The notes under the pieces were generated by a model. It was not told the DNA's origin. It worked only from the letters and a program-made list of their open reading frames with translations, and did no database searches. The position numbers and the translations under genes are program-made. A DNA stretch of 64,000 nt from Oscheius dolichura (taxonomy: Eukaryota; Nematoda; Chromadorea; Rhabditida; Rhabditidae), in assembly GCA_932521035.1 (NCBI GenBank), contig OW051492.1, positions 8,556,001 to 8,620,000 of the forward strand, in the 5' to 3' direction. This document shows positions 22,322-33,137 of the stretch, piece after piece (positions within the stretch are counted from its first letter, which is position 1; each line of letters opens with the position of its first letter).

Positions 22322-24215
22322 ATGACTTCAACCCAACCAGAGGCAGGTAGTTTTGTTTGCTCCACAATTCGCATCGTGTCTTATTACAGATACCAAATGG
22401 TATACAAAAGATGATCTGCTTAGCTTACAGCTCCTAGGATGTGGCAGTGAGGGGAAGGTTTATAAAGCGGGACAGAAGCTTTATATAGCGGGACAATACC
22501 GGTGGGTTGATTTCAAAACATTGCTGCACGATATTTTCTGCAATATTGCGTGATCGCACGGCGTCTCGTTTTTCTATAGTTTTTTTGTCCATTTCATGAT
22601 ATCGTTGTATTTTTACCACACAGCCCAGCGAGTTATTGAGAAAAAAAGTATAACGAAGAATGGAAAATAATGAATACCGTATTCTGTCGAATAGAACCCC
22701 CACCCCCAGGGCTGGGCGTGTACCCGGAACCGGACCGAAGTGAAATCTCCCTACCCGGACCGGATCCGATTTGCCGGTTCCACTCTTTCGGAAATACCCG
22801 GAACCGAACCGGATTTCGGTTCCGGATCCGGGTAATTTTAGCAATTTTTGGGGATTTTTAAGAATGTTTCGCATCCGTTTTACCATGGAAATAGACAGGA
22901 TTTTTACTTTACTTTACGTCCACCACCAATTTCCATAGCACGAAGAACAGAATGACCCGGTATTCAATAAAATTTGTTCTTGCTTATTTTTATCCACTTT
23001 ACCCGGAACCGGAACCGAAAAACACCGATTCCGGTTCTACCCGGATCCGGTTTGCGGGTAGAGCTTCGGACCGGAAATTTTTGGAGGGATTTTACCCGGA
23101 CTGGATTGAAAAAGTAGGAACCGCCCAGCCCTTGTCCCCCCGTCTGTGCTCTGTTAAAATGCTCTATTTAATTACAGTTGAATGCGTTCAGCCCCGTTTC
23201 AAAACCGTAAATTTATTTTTTAGAGTCACTTGCGTCAAAATCTTCCATGTGTCCGATGAAGAACGAAGAAAGGAAATATTAAATTTGGATACCTTTACGG
23301 CAATCCAATTTATGAAATTAATTTTGTAATTTAGAAACTCGTAGACTACAAAATGAAACCAAGCATTGTCTCCATATTTGGCAAATTCATCCTAGACGAC
23401 ACCGTCTTGGGAATGAAACAATATGGATTAATGATGGAATTCATGGAAGGAGGAAGCCTGAAATTAGGTTTGTTGTAGGGTAGCCTTTTCAATTGGAATG
23501 ATTACAGTTATCGAATCAAAGCAGAAGATAAGAAACAAAGAATCCTACACATGGATGACGATGGCAGCAGAGGGACTCAAATTTCTCTGCGACAGTGGAA
23601 TTCTCTACCGTAACATTCGCCCATCAAAGTGATTTCTTCTCCTTCAGTAATTGATCTCTTTAGCATGCTCCTAACTGTCGATAAACAAATTCTGAAATTG
23701 TCAGATTTTGGAATACGTAGAAGATATAACGGTAAACTGAAGCTTCAAAAGTGGGACAGCGGGTTTTTCCGTTTAACTTTTTATTCCAGTGACGATTTTT
23801 ATCATTACATAGCACCTGAAGTCTTGTCGGGAGAAGGGGACGTTAACAACTCCGCGGCCGATGTCTACTCACTGGCCATTGTCTTTTGGGAACTGTTGCA
23901 TAGAAAGTATCGAACTAACGCTAACGGAAATATCAAAATATTTAGGCGACCCTATGAGGAGACAAGGACGATTCCACTATGCGAAAAGATAATCGAGGGA
24001 GAGAGACCTCACATTGATCCTGTAATCTCTGAGAGAACGAAAGAACTTATGGAAAGGTGGGGAAAATGGAGACACAATCTTTACCTACTCGAAGGTGTTG
24101 GTCCCGCGATTCTGGACGACGACCTTCACTTGATGAATTAATTGAATACTTTAACTCGGAAAGTGGAAAGACGAAACCAGAATCTTCGTCAGATTCAGAA
24201 ACGGGTAACTTTTAG
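22322..24215 (+). CDS. Pseudokinase (YRN instead of HRD)
   Basis: Nine exons (22322-22346, 22390-22501, 23224-23299, 23335-23467, 23508-23628, 23664-23750, 23790-23906, 23946-24056, 24095-24215) sum to 903 nt, 300 aa. The glycine loop is good (LGCGSEGKVYKAG), a lysine lies in TCVKIF, a Glu in EERRKEI, DFG and APE are present (LSDFGIRRR, IAPEVLS), and the end is CWSRDSGRRPS. The catalytic loop reads YRNIRPSK, so the catalytic Asp and preceding Arg context are lost. It is inferred to be a nucleotide-binding but inactive kinase. One intron (23300-23334) would use a GC donor. The second intron carries a CAGGGCTG element. The last exon either ends at TAG 24213-24215 or could splice at 24204 (phase 1) into the kinase-Kelch exon at 24886. 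Confidence 0.75.
22707..23134 (+). mobile_element. hAT-like element with ACCCGGACCGG repeats
   Basis: The left end CAGGGCTGGGCG pairs with CGCCCAGCCCTT at the right. The interior is repeats of ACCCGGAACCGG in both orientations around a short AT-rich core. No clean target duplication is visible in the C-rich flanks. It lies in an intron of the YRN pseudokinase gene. Confidence 0.65.
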
Positions 24216-24885
24216 ACCTCAATTAGTCTAGTCACCAGACTCTGGTGGTTCCACCCTTGACCAGAATGGTGAAAACTCTAGTTTTCAGTCCATCTCTTTG
24301 GTCGGTAACTGTTCCTACCCAAGCGCTGGGTACAAATGGTAGACGCGCGACATTACATGGGCAAAGAAAAAAAGAAAATTCGTAGCGTCACTTCGTAATA
24401 AGCTATACCGCATGACCTGCTAGTCCCCCTATCGCGCCCCGCGCGTTTTCTTCTCATTATGTGCAAAATACGCTGTGCAACAGAACAGAATAATTTTTAG
24501 TGAAATTCTAATGAAAACAAAATAAGAGTTATACTCCCAAGTGAATTTTTTCACGAAAGGTTCAATTCACAATTCTTCGATTTCATTAGAGAAAAAATGG
24601 CTTATATATATAAAACAATTCCTTTTTGAACAGTGCAACACAGTTATTTGGAAGGGTAATGGACTTCCAATATTAACCTCGATCGTATAGCAAAAAGTAA
24701 AAAGATTTTGAGCGATCGGGATCTTTGCACCTTTTAGTGTTTGGAGGCGAGAGCGAATAAATACGTAAGCCTCGTCCCGTCCCCTCCCCGGGACAGGACG
24801 GGACGTCAAGCCCCGGGACACGTCCCGTCGCGTTGATAACCCTAATGTGCCTTTATTCCCCCTTGTCCTTATTTGTTTTTTTAAG
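24216..24885. other. Gap between pseudokinase and kinase-Kelch gene
   Basis: It contains GTCCCGTCCC-type repeat sequence at 24770-24835, related to that at 20100-20330. It has replaced the start exon found upstream of copy A. No in-frame ATG for the kinase-Kelch gene was found here. Confidence 0.55.
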
Positions 24886-26985
24886 AAATTCCACGTTATA
24901 CTCTTGGGGTATTTACAAATCTTGAGGTAATAGGGAATCACAGCGGAGGAAAAGTCTACAAAGGAGGACATCCAGATTTTAGGTATGTTTTAGACTTTTG
25001 ATCGAGCTGAGAAAAATTATAGACAAATTGCAGTAAAAGAATTCTTTTGGACAAGTAAAACACCGTCTGAATATGACAGAAAAGAGATCGAAATCCTTAC
25101 CAAGGTACATTTTTAATATCACCCAGAAGAGCGGAAAAGCAATTTAGCATCGGCATCCAAATATCGTTCAGTTGTTTGGAATATTATGGGACGGAACTGA
25201 CAATACAAAATATTTGGGTTATGTGATGGAATTTTCTGGAGAAGGCAGCCTTCACGGCAGTTCGGAATTGTTTTATTTAATTAATCGCTCGTTTAGTTAT
25301 TTATGATTCAACAAAAAGCTACAGTACAGCTCAAATATACCGCTGGATTAGTCAAATAGGACTAGGTCTACAGTATCTTCATAACCGAATTATTCATCGG
25401 GATGTCAAACCGGAAAAGTATCAGACAATTTTTCTTGATGTTTATTTTTTTCAGTATTCTTATTGCAGGCGGACAGTTGAAATTGGCCGATTTTGGCACA
25501 TCCAGAGACGTTGCAACGAATGTCACTGATGGGTAACTTTGGACCAATTACATAGAAAAATTTTATCAGCGTTGGGACGTACGCTTACATGGCTCCGGAA
25601 GTGATAGAAACAAACAATTATGGTCTCGCAGCGGATATCTATTCTTTTGGTATAACAATTTGGGAAATATTCCATCGAAAGTAGGCCTGTCTTCAGTTTT
25701 ATTCAATTGTTTCTTTTTCAAGGGAACCAAATGAATTAGCAGGAAATCATTTATTTGCACATTTGCAACAAATCATAAATGGAAAACGTCCGGCATTGGA
25801 TACAAGAAAAATAGATGGAGGTACGGCAAAATTTGTAGAAAGGTAAGTTTTTCGGTATAAGTGAAGAAGTTTTCTCTCTTCTCGTGAATTTCTAAAAGAA
25901 AACAACTGGATTCAGGTGCTGGCAGAAAGACCCGCTCTGCAGACCGCCGATAGAAGATTGCGTTAAGTTCTTTGGATCAAATGTCGACGAAAAAGGCAGA
26001 GAAAAGAACAGAAAAACGGTGAAATATTTTTAAAATCAAATAATTTGTTTTTACTTTTAGATTTTAGTTTTTGGGAAAAGTTGGTCTGGCTATTATCGAA
26101 ATGAAAGTTTTATTCTAAAGGAAAACAACTGGATCAAATTGACCTTGAAGTTACCTAAAAGCTTTATGCGTGGTGGTGCAGTCTATTTGGATGGAGAAAT
26201 TTATATATTTGGTGGTTGTGGGATGGAAAAAGAATTGTACAAATTGGACAAGAAAACATTGGAATGGAGAAGATTGGCCGATATGAATGAGGGACGGTAT
26301 AATATTTCGAATAGTTCTCTGGAATGGAATGGATCCATCTGGGTATTTGGAGGATGGGATTCGAAAAGTGTGGAACGATATGATCCGAAGGAGAACAAAT
26401 GGATTAAAATGCCGTACGTTTCAAATAATCTTATCAGGGTGTCCAAATTTACAGTCGCTTGGCTGGTTCTACTTCAAAATAACTACGAAATTTAGGGACA
26501 TGAAATATCCTCGAGACGATGCAGCAGCAGCAGTTCACAATGGAAAATTCATTGTCTGTGGTGGAAGAGACGATGACGGGAAGTATTTGAAAAGTGTGGA
26601 ATGTTTCGACCCGGAGAGTGGCGTCTGGACGGAGCTGAATGATTTGCCCACAGCTCGAGATGAACATTCCCTCGTCTCCTATAACAATTCTCTGATTCTA
26701 ATGGGAGGTCGTGATGGAAATACAAAAAGCAATTCTGTTCTGGAGCTGAATAATTTGGAAACAGGAGGAACATGGAAAGAACTGCCGCTAATGAAATCTC
26801 CTCGCAGGGTCTTCTCTTCCGTCGTCCTTGATAATGAAATTTTTGTAATTAAAGGAAATTATCAAGAAGAAGTTGAGATATTCGATGGACAAAATTGGAG
26901 AGATGGCCCTCTTCTTCCTTATGCTGGTGAAGCAACATCTATTGTCATTCCCCAAAATTTGGCTGATACTCTCTGTTCCAATTAT
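24850..26985 (+). repeat. Inverted duplication, arm B
   Basis: Reverse complement of 8496-10650, covering the kinase exons and first Kelch block, introns included. The arms are about 14 kb apart. Confidence 0.9.
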
Positions 26986-28199
26986 TTAGCCCCTTGTCAA
27001 ATGGACAAAAACACGGTGAGCTATTTTTAAAATCAAATAATTTGTTTTTATTTTTAGATTTTAGTCGCTAGGCGAGGAAGATTTTTCGATAATGAAAATG
27101 AAATTCTTGTTCTAAAAGAAAACAACTGGATCAAATTGTCTTTGAAGTTACCTAAACATTTTAATTGTCGTGGTGCAGTCTATTTGGATGGAGAAATTTA
27201 TATAATTGGTGGTTATATGATGGGAAAAGACTTGTACAAATTGGACAAGAAAACATTGAAATGGACAAAATTGGCCGATATGAATGAGCGACGACTGTAT
27301 ATTTCAAAAAGTTGTCTGGAATGGAATGGATCCATCTGGGTATTTGGAGGATGGGATTCGAAAAGTGTGGAACGATATGATCCGAAGGAGAACAAATGGA
27401 TTAAAATGCCGTACGTTTCAAATAATCTTATCAGGGTGTCCAAATTTACAGTCGCTTGGCTGGTTCTACTTCAAAATAACTACGAAATTTAGGGACATGA
27501 AATATCCTCGAGATTTTGCAGCCGCAGCAGTTCATAATGGAAAATTCATTGTCTGTGGTGGAAGAGACGATGACGGGAAGTATTTGAAAAGTGTGGAATG
27601 TTTCGACCCGGAGAGTGGCGTCTGGACGGAGCTGAATGATTTGCCCACAGTTCTTCGTGGACATTCCCTCGTTTCCTATAACAATTCTCTGATTCTAATG
27701 GGAGATGGAAGTGAAGATCTCAATTCTGTTCTGAAGCTGAATAATTTGGAAACAGGAGGAACATGGAAAGAACTGCCGCTAATGAAATCTCCTCGCAGGG
27801 TCTTCTCTTCCGTCGTCCTTGATAATGAAATTTTTGTAATTAAAGGAAATTATCAAGAAGAAGTTGAGATATTCGATGGACAAAATTGGAGAGTTGGCCC
27901 TCTTCTTCCTTATACTGGTGAAGCAACGCTCTCTATTGTCATTCCCCAATATTTCGCTGATACTCTCTGTAATTGGGCCGAACCTTCTTTTGCCACCTCC
28001 AGTGCCGAGGGAAAAGATTCCGGATCATCGCAGAAGCTGTCGCCATCGGATCAGCCTCCTGTCATCCATTCTCCCAAGGTTCACTTGCTATTCTTCCGAT
28101 TTACTGTAATTTTAGGGTCGATTGAAGAAGAATTCAGAAGGAAATTGGGAATTTGACTATGACGATGAGGCGTCGCCGGAAGAACGACTGATCGCCTGA
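24886..28199 (+). CDS. Kinase-Kelch-Kelch fusion protein, copy B
   Basis: Thirteen exons from 24886 to the stop at 28199 sum to 2720 nt and need one base from an upstream phase-1 exon, giving about 906 aa. Residues 1-275 are a complete protein kinase (GNHSGGKVYKGG, AVKEF, HRDVKPEK, ADFGTSRD, YMAPEVIE, CWQKDPLCRPP), closest in style to TKL or receptor-like Ser/Thr kinases. Two Kelch blocks follow, about 275-566 and 567-880, each with four or more GG-containing repeats (IYIFGG, IWVFGGWD, FIVCGGRDD, LILMG). Each is encoded by an exon pair whose first exon is exactly 353 nt. The tail is acidic (EFDYDDEASPEER). The start exon was not found; the copy-A start exon is not conserved here. The role is inferred: a Kelch propeller recruiting substrate to the kinase. 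Confidence 0.82.
26061..28078 (+). repeat. Tandem duplication of the Kelch exon pair
   Basis: The exon-intron-exon unit 26061-27015 is repeated at 27058-28078 with an offset of 997 bp. The 353-nt first exons have equal length, and the internal 82-bp intron is nearly identical in both, as are long stretches of coding sequence. Divergence is concentrated in the first Kelch repeat and in the loop LMGGRDGNTKSN against LMGDGSEDLN. Confidence 0.9.
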
Positions 28200-28248
28200 T
28201 TCTCATTCTTTTCTATCTCTTTATGCTCAATTTTTGATAGTAAACATT

Positions 28249-29306
28249 TTAAGAAGTAGGCTGTTTATTTGTCCTTTTTCCATGGATCTGCGACGATGCG
28301 GCATCCTTTGTGTTCCCTGACTGATTATTATAATGGACAAATCGCCATACCCAAGGACTAAAGATACTGTAGGAAATGGGTACAGGATTTATCTTAAAAG
28401 ACACGTCGGTTGACGACTCGTAGTTGGTCAGATTCCAGAAACGGTATAATTCTGTGTCAAATACCGCTTTTATTAGATTTCTCTCTTTTTTTTGGAGTCG
28501 TGTAGCAATTTCTTTCAGTTTGGCCCATCTGAAAAAATTAGGTAAAATTGGTGTATTTTATTAAAACAAGTCGATATATTCGATAAATCTTACTTTTCTT
28601 TGTTTTTCAGGATATTGCTCTCTCGTTCCATGGCGTCAAACAGAAGTTTGAAGAGTTCATCCAATTGGTCGACTCGAGCCCAGCCAGCATTGGCAGCGAC
28701 ATATAGATCTTCCATTTTGTCAGCTACCATTCCAATTTTAGTCTACAAAAAGAGAAGGAACACTCGGGGAGTTTTCTTGGCAGCACAGCACAGTTTTTAG
28801 ATTGAAAAGTACGTCGAATTTGGTTCAAATCCAGCCAAAAAGGATGGGAAAATTCTCTAAATTCAGAGACGTGGTCAAAAACTCCACGACTGTTCCTTTT
28901 TAAAATAGAAAAATGGACCTACAGCCACGATTCCATACTCGTCGAGTCTCTTTTAAATCGAATAATGTTCCGGCTGAATTGCGTTTCCGAAGAACGAGAA
29001 TTTGACAGAAGCCAGACAACAACAGAAGATGATGAGCCAGAAGATTTTGGTCATCTGGAAATAAAAGAGTTGAATATTGTGAGAGGAAAGGCAGACAACC
29101 GGCGTGCCTTGAGTACGCGCCCAATTTCGAAACGGAATGTTGACAACGTCTGACCCCGAAACCTTTTGAACTTTTCCCAAAGCAGCCATGGCGTGTCTGT
29201 CTTGCTTGTTCAGAGATAATCGCGGAAAAGAAACGGAGAATTCGCTCCAGGGCCGAGGGGGAATTCTGCTGGTCTGCTTGTATCTCTTCTTGTTCACGGG
29301 AAACAA
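28249..29306 (-). CDS. Small helical protein of unknown function
   Basis: The last two exons are firm: one reads TKIGMVADKMEDLYVAANAG through NILKNKEK, and the next, joined in phase, WAKLKEIATRLQKKERN to the stop at 28249. Upstream, a frame with GTLFDLKETRR splices in phase 0 at GTATGG. The 5' end is uncertain: either an exon from 29306 (MFPVNKKRY) or a start at about 29079 giving MTKIFWLIIFCCCLAS, which would be a signal peptide but is in another frame. The protein is predicted to be mostly amphipathic helix. No family is recognised. Its stop lies 50 bp from the stop of the kinase-Kelch gene on the other strand. Confidence 0.55.
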
Positions 29307-29555
29307 GGGAAAGGCTTGAAAGAGAGTTATTTGCAGACGATCTACTCGATAAGGATGCCGTTGTTTGATTTATTGATGGATATATTTGGGAAGTAAAACA
29401 TTGGATGGACGAGGGACGAGGACAAAAATTGGTCTCAGCAGCTCGTCAACAACCTCGTCAGCTTGGGAAGGCTCTCTCCGCGCCAGTGAATCATGATCGT
29501 GATATTTCAAATGGATAGACAGAGACTGTTACAACAAGAACACAAGTTGGAGAAA

Positions 29556-32536
29556 AGCATGACTGATCATGACTGTCCGAAGAGGGATATCGTGTACTTG
29601 ATCGCGGAACGAGGAAGTTGATAACCTGTTGTAAAACACGAAGAGTTTATAAAAAAAGTCACAATTTATTAAAAATAAACTAACAACTATAGCGACATCT
29701 TTTGAGAAAAAGTTCGGCACTTGAATGGCAGTATGGAGGAAAGAACTGATAGTAGGTGAACTTCTGCAACATACAAAAACGTTAAAATACAGACACACTA
29801 ACTTTTATTTTGCATGTGACAAAATTTGGATTGTTCGTTCTTTGTCACTGAGCAGCTGATCCTTTAGCTCTATTTTTTCTTTTATCATAGTCACTTCCAT
29901 CTTAGCAGTTTTGAGCTCCTCTTCCATCCTGATGGCCTTCTCCTGCTTCAGACTGGCAATCCTCATGACTTCTGCAAGTTTAACCTGCTCTGCATCATAT
30001 TTCTTCTTTAATTCTTGTATTATTGCTTCTTTCTCGTCCCTTTCTTTCTCCAATTGTTGCATTCTCTGGTGCAGCAGGTCAGCTCCAAACTTCTCGTCTT
30101 TTATTATCTTAGTAGAGAATGTAGCATCTGCACCGTCTTTTGTTATTCTACTAGTGAGCGAAGAATCTGCGTCGTCTGTCATGCTATCGTTGAACGAATT
30201 TTGAACTGCCTGATCGATGAACTTGTAAATATGTGAATCTGAATCTAAAATAACTAAATGTAAACATAACCCAAGTGCAAGCAAATGAACATGTAAAAAG
30301 CAAAAAAAGAAATATACCTCTATGTTGTTTTTGGAATTTCAGGTCATAATCAGCAAGTACATCTTTGTACATTTCTGCTAATTCAGGATTTCTCCTAACC
30401 CATCCAGGCGTACGATGAAGCTATAAAAGCAAAATAACTGCAATGAGAAAATAAATAACGGACCCGAATTGATTGAGTGAGACTAGCTACAAAGTTTGAA
30501 GCTCTTGAGCGCTCTGCTTGTGTAAGATTATTGTCGTCATAAAATCTTGTACTGAAATTTCTCTTGAGATATTCATTAACCGGATATCCTTCTTGATGAA
30601 GACGTCGAAGATATGGTTCACCATAAAATGCTGCATATGTGAAATTTGCAGCAGAAGGTGGCATTTTTCCAATTGCCAAACAGGAAACAGTAAGTGAACA
30701 ATTATAGGAATGGCAAAATGGGAGAAAAAAAATAGTTTTTTTTTTATTCGAAACAATATCGTTTCAAGACTATTTAGCATGAAATTCGATTTATTCTTTG
30801 AAAATGCACATGCTCTCTATTCATTGTTCAACTTCTTTGCTTCTTTTCTGCATCGCTCTCATTTATACATCTTCTAGTAGAATATCTTCTAATACTTTTT
30901 ATCAGAAAGATATGATAAATCAACACAATGTTGATTCTTGTCAGTTTGATGAGAACAAAACGAATTCTGTCGATTTTATTCATAAAGCACGGCTCAATTT
31001 TTTTCCCACAATGAGCCTTTTTCTGTAGCAAAACTTGCCCAAAGTTATTGTGATGTAAAAATGGTCAGTATATTTATTGAAGAACAAAATTGGAACAAAT
31101 AAAACGATAAAGCAAAGAAATACCAATTGATGAACTCTTTTCTCTATCGTGTCATTTGAGAGAACGTCCGGCTTATTTTTGTACAGATTCAATAATTTCC
31201 TGCTCTTTGTTTATTTAATAGTACGTTACTATATATTCTCGCTAATGATTCATTCTCTTCACCGGAGGACAACATCAGGATTTTCGGCCGTATACGACCT
31301 CTTCTCTTCCGTATATTGGAGCCACCGGGCAAGATCAAAGGAATTAGTAAAAGTATAAAATTAAAGCTTTATTCATTTCTTTGTTCACTCAATGATAAGC
31401 GGCTCTCTTGCAGATGAGTGCCCTCAGCGACTCGCTGCACTGCTCGTCATTCCATGCCGTATGGTACGCGGTGTGTTCTTTTCCCTTCAGCTCGTCCGAA
31501 ATCAACTGCACACAGTTTTCCTTCCCCTTAGCGTTATCCGGCTCTCCCGGTGCCCATTGGTAATAATCGACGGCGGTGCCGTCAGTCCAAGCCCACTGGT
31601 TATTGACCTTGTGCAGTCCGATCCAACTCATTCCATCCCAGTCAAGGGTGATCCCGGTGGCGGCCAAGTCCGAGACGAAGACGTCCTCCGCGGAGCTGTG
31701 GATACTGGCCAAGTGGCTGCCGGACGACTGGCACGTGGCCTCGGCATTCTCCCAATTGTCACTCAACAGCGAGATGTAGCACGAGTCCGTCGGGGTGAAA
31801 TAGGCCCAACCGTCGGGACAATAGCCGTGGCCAGCTGAAAAAAGACTGTCATGGCTGAATTGGCATTTTTTCGCGATCCAGAGGAGCCCAAATAAAAATG
31901 AATATATCATCGTTATCAGGAGAAACTGGCTAATTTTTAAGGGGTATTTTAATTTTTAAAAAATGTTTTTAAAAAATTTAAAAAATGGGGAGGAGAAGAA
32001 CTTACGAGGTCCAGAAGGACAAGGAGTCGGAGGGGCGGCAGTACCGGGCAATTGGATCACACAGACGTAGGGACGAGGCGATCCACAGGGTACAGTTCTA
32101 TAAGATGGGAATATACTGTAATTCGAACCATTTTACTCTGGAGAAATACCGTAACCTTCTATAATGGGTGCTCTTTCCCCCTGTAATCGCGCTCCATTCA
32201 ACAGCCGCTCTATTTCTTCCGTTTTCTCTGCTATTTTTGTGTTTTCTTCACTTTTTTGAACGCTAGGATAATTCTATAACCGTGGAAAGTATATTTTAAG
32301 GGAGAAAAGGACAAAAAAAAACGGAGGAAACCCGCAATAAAATGGGATAGTTTCGGTAGGGCGCGCTTACTGGAGCCGGACCGGATATTACGGTATAAAC
32401 CATGTTTGTGGGAATTTTTCTGGGGGTTTGTCGTATCCCCGAAATGAGTAAAATGGAATATGCAGTCTACCCATTGAATAAAATAAGTTCCCCGCTCAAA
32501 AAGTGAACTTACTGCCACTGATTGGTGGTGATATTG
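29556..32536. repeat. Segmental duplication, copy 2 (direct)
   Basis: The longer partner of 3491-5607, in the same orientation, about 26 kb away. It includes about 870 bp absent from copy 1 (31150-32022), which holds the last lectin exon. This copy is probably closer to the ancestral arrangement. Confidence 0.9.
29805..30664 (-). CDS. Coiled-coil protein of unknown family, copy 2
   Basis: Same three-exon structure as 3740-4599: MPPSAANFTYAAFYGEPYLRR, then LHRTPGWVRRNPELAEMYKD, then a long charged coiled coil ending ERTIQILSHAK. All splice sites and the frame are kept, with a handful of substitutions. It lies head-to-tail with the lectin gene upstream on the same strand, so the pair was duplicated as a unit. 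Function unknown. Confidence 0.65.
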
Positions 32537-32927
32537 ACAGTAGCGCATTGGTTGGCCGAGTTGGGCTCTCCCGGTGCCCAGTTGGAATAGGTGAAGGGCG
32601 TGTTATCCGTCCAGGACCAATTCGAGCTGAGCAGGAGATTCGCCCCGATCCAATAGTCCGACGAGGTGAATTGGGAGCTGGCCGTCTCGGCGATCAAGGC
32701 ATTTTCGAGGCCATTCTCAATCGAGGCCAGGTGTCCCCCGACGGAGACACAGTCCTGCTCAGCGAGGAAGAAGGCCACATTCTGGTTGACGTATTTATAA
32801 CATCTGAATCGGGTCAGGACCTTTTAGGGTTACTGTACCTGTTAAAATTGGCGTTGTACGTGGTTCCAGAGGGACAAGAAGCAGCCAAGAGGGCGGCGGG
32901 AAGAGCCAGGAGCAGAAGGAGCCGCAT
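31389..32927 (-). CDS. C-type lectin with two CTLDs, secreted
   Basis: Four exons (32927-32839, 32803-32513, 32097-32006, 31834-31389) sum to 918 nt, 305 aa. It has a signal peptide (MRLLLLLALPAALLAAS). CTLD1 runs from CPSGTTYNANF through CYKYVNQ, AEQDCVSVGGHLASI, YWIGANLL, NWSWTDNTPFTYSNW and APGEPNS to PRPYVCVI. CTLD2 runs from YCPDGWAYF through GSHLASIHS, SWIGLHK, WAWTDGTAVDYYQW and APGEPDN to ALICKRAAYH. Both domains keep the WIG core and EPN or EPD, so calcium-dependent sugar binding is possible in each. Nematode proteins of this type are often gut-expressed immune effectors; that role is inferred. Confidence 0.92.
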
Positions 32928-32970
32928 GGCGAGACGACGACGACCGGCAGAAGACACAGGAAGATAGCAT

Positions 32971-33000
32971 TTTATAGCCTCGTTTCGAGGGGGCTTATCT
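32971..33000 (-). promoter_or_regulatory. TATA box and GATA site upstream of the lectin
   Basis: On the minus strand TATAAA (32976-32971) lies 44 bp before the ATG, and AGATAAG (33000-32994) lies just upstream of it. In nematodes TGATAA/AGATAAG-type sites bind intestinal GATA factors. The second lectin has a comparable arrangement at 53894. The link is an inference from position. Confidence 0.5.
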
Positions 33001-33137
33001 CAGACATTGTAACCCATTTGGGTTGGATAAGAAGCGGAGAGTACTCTTTGACCAGGATACCTGGCTCCGGTACCGGCAAGCAAAAAACAGGAGCCTAGAG
33101 TCTAGGCGGAGGAGGAGGACGCCGGGTGAAGAGGATC

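Noticed and set aside
8496-26985. Treating the inverted copies as an assembly artefact
   Set aside because: The arms differ by small indels, the ends break into different unique sequence, and copy A lacks the second Kelch block, so they are distinct loci.
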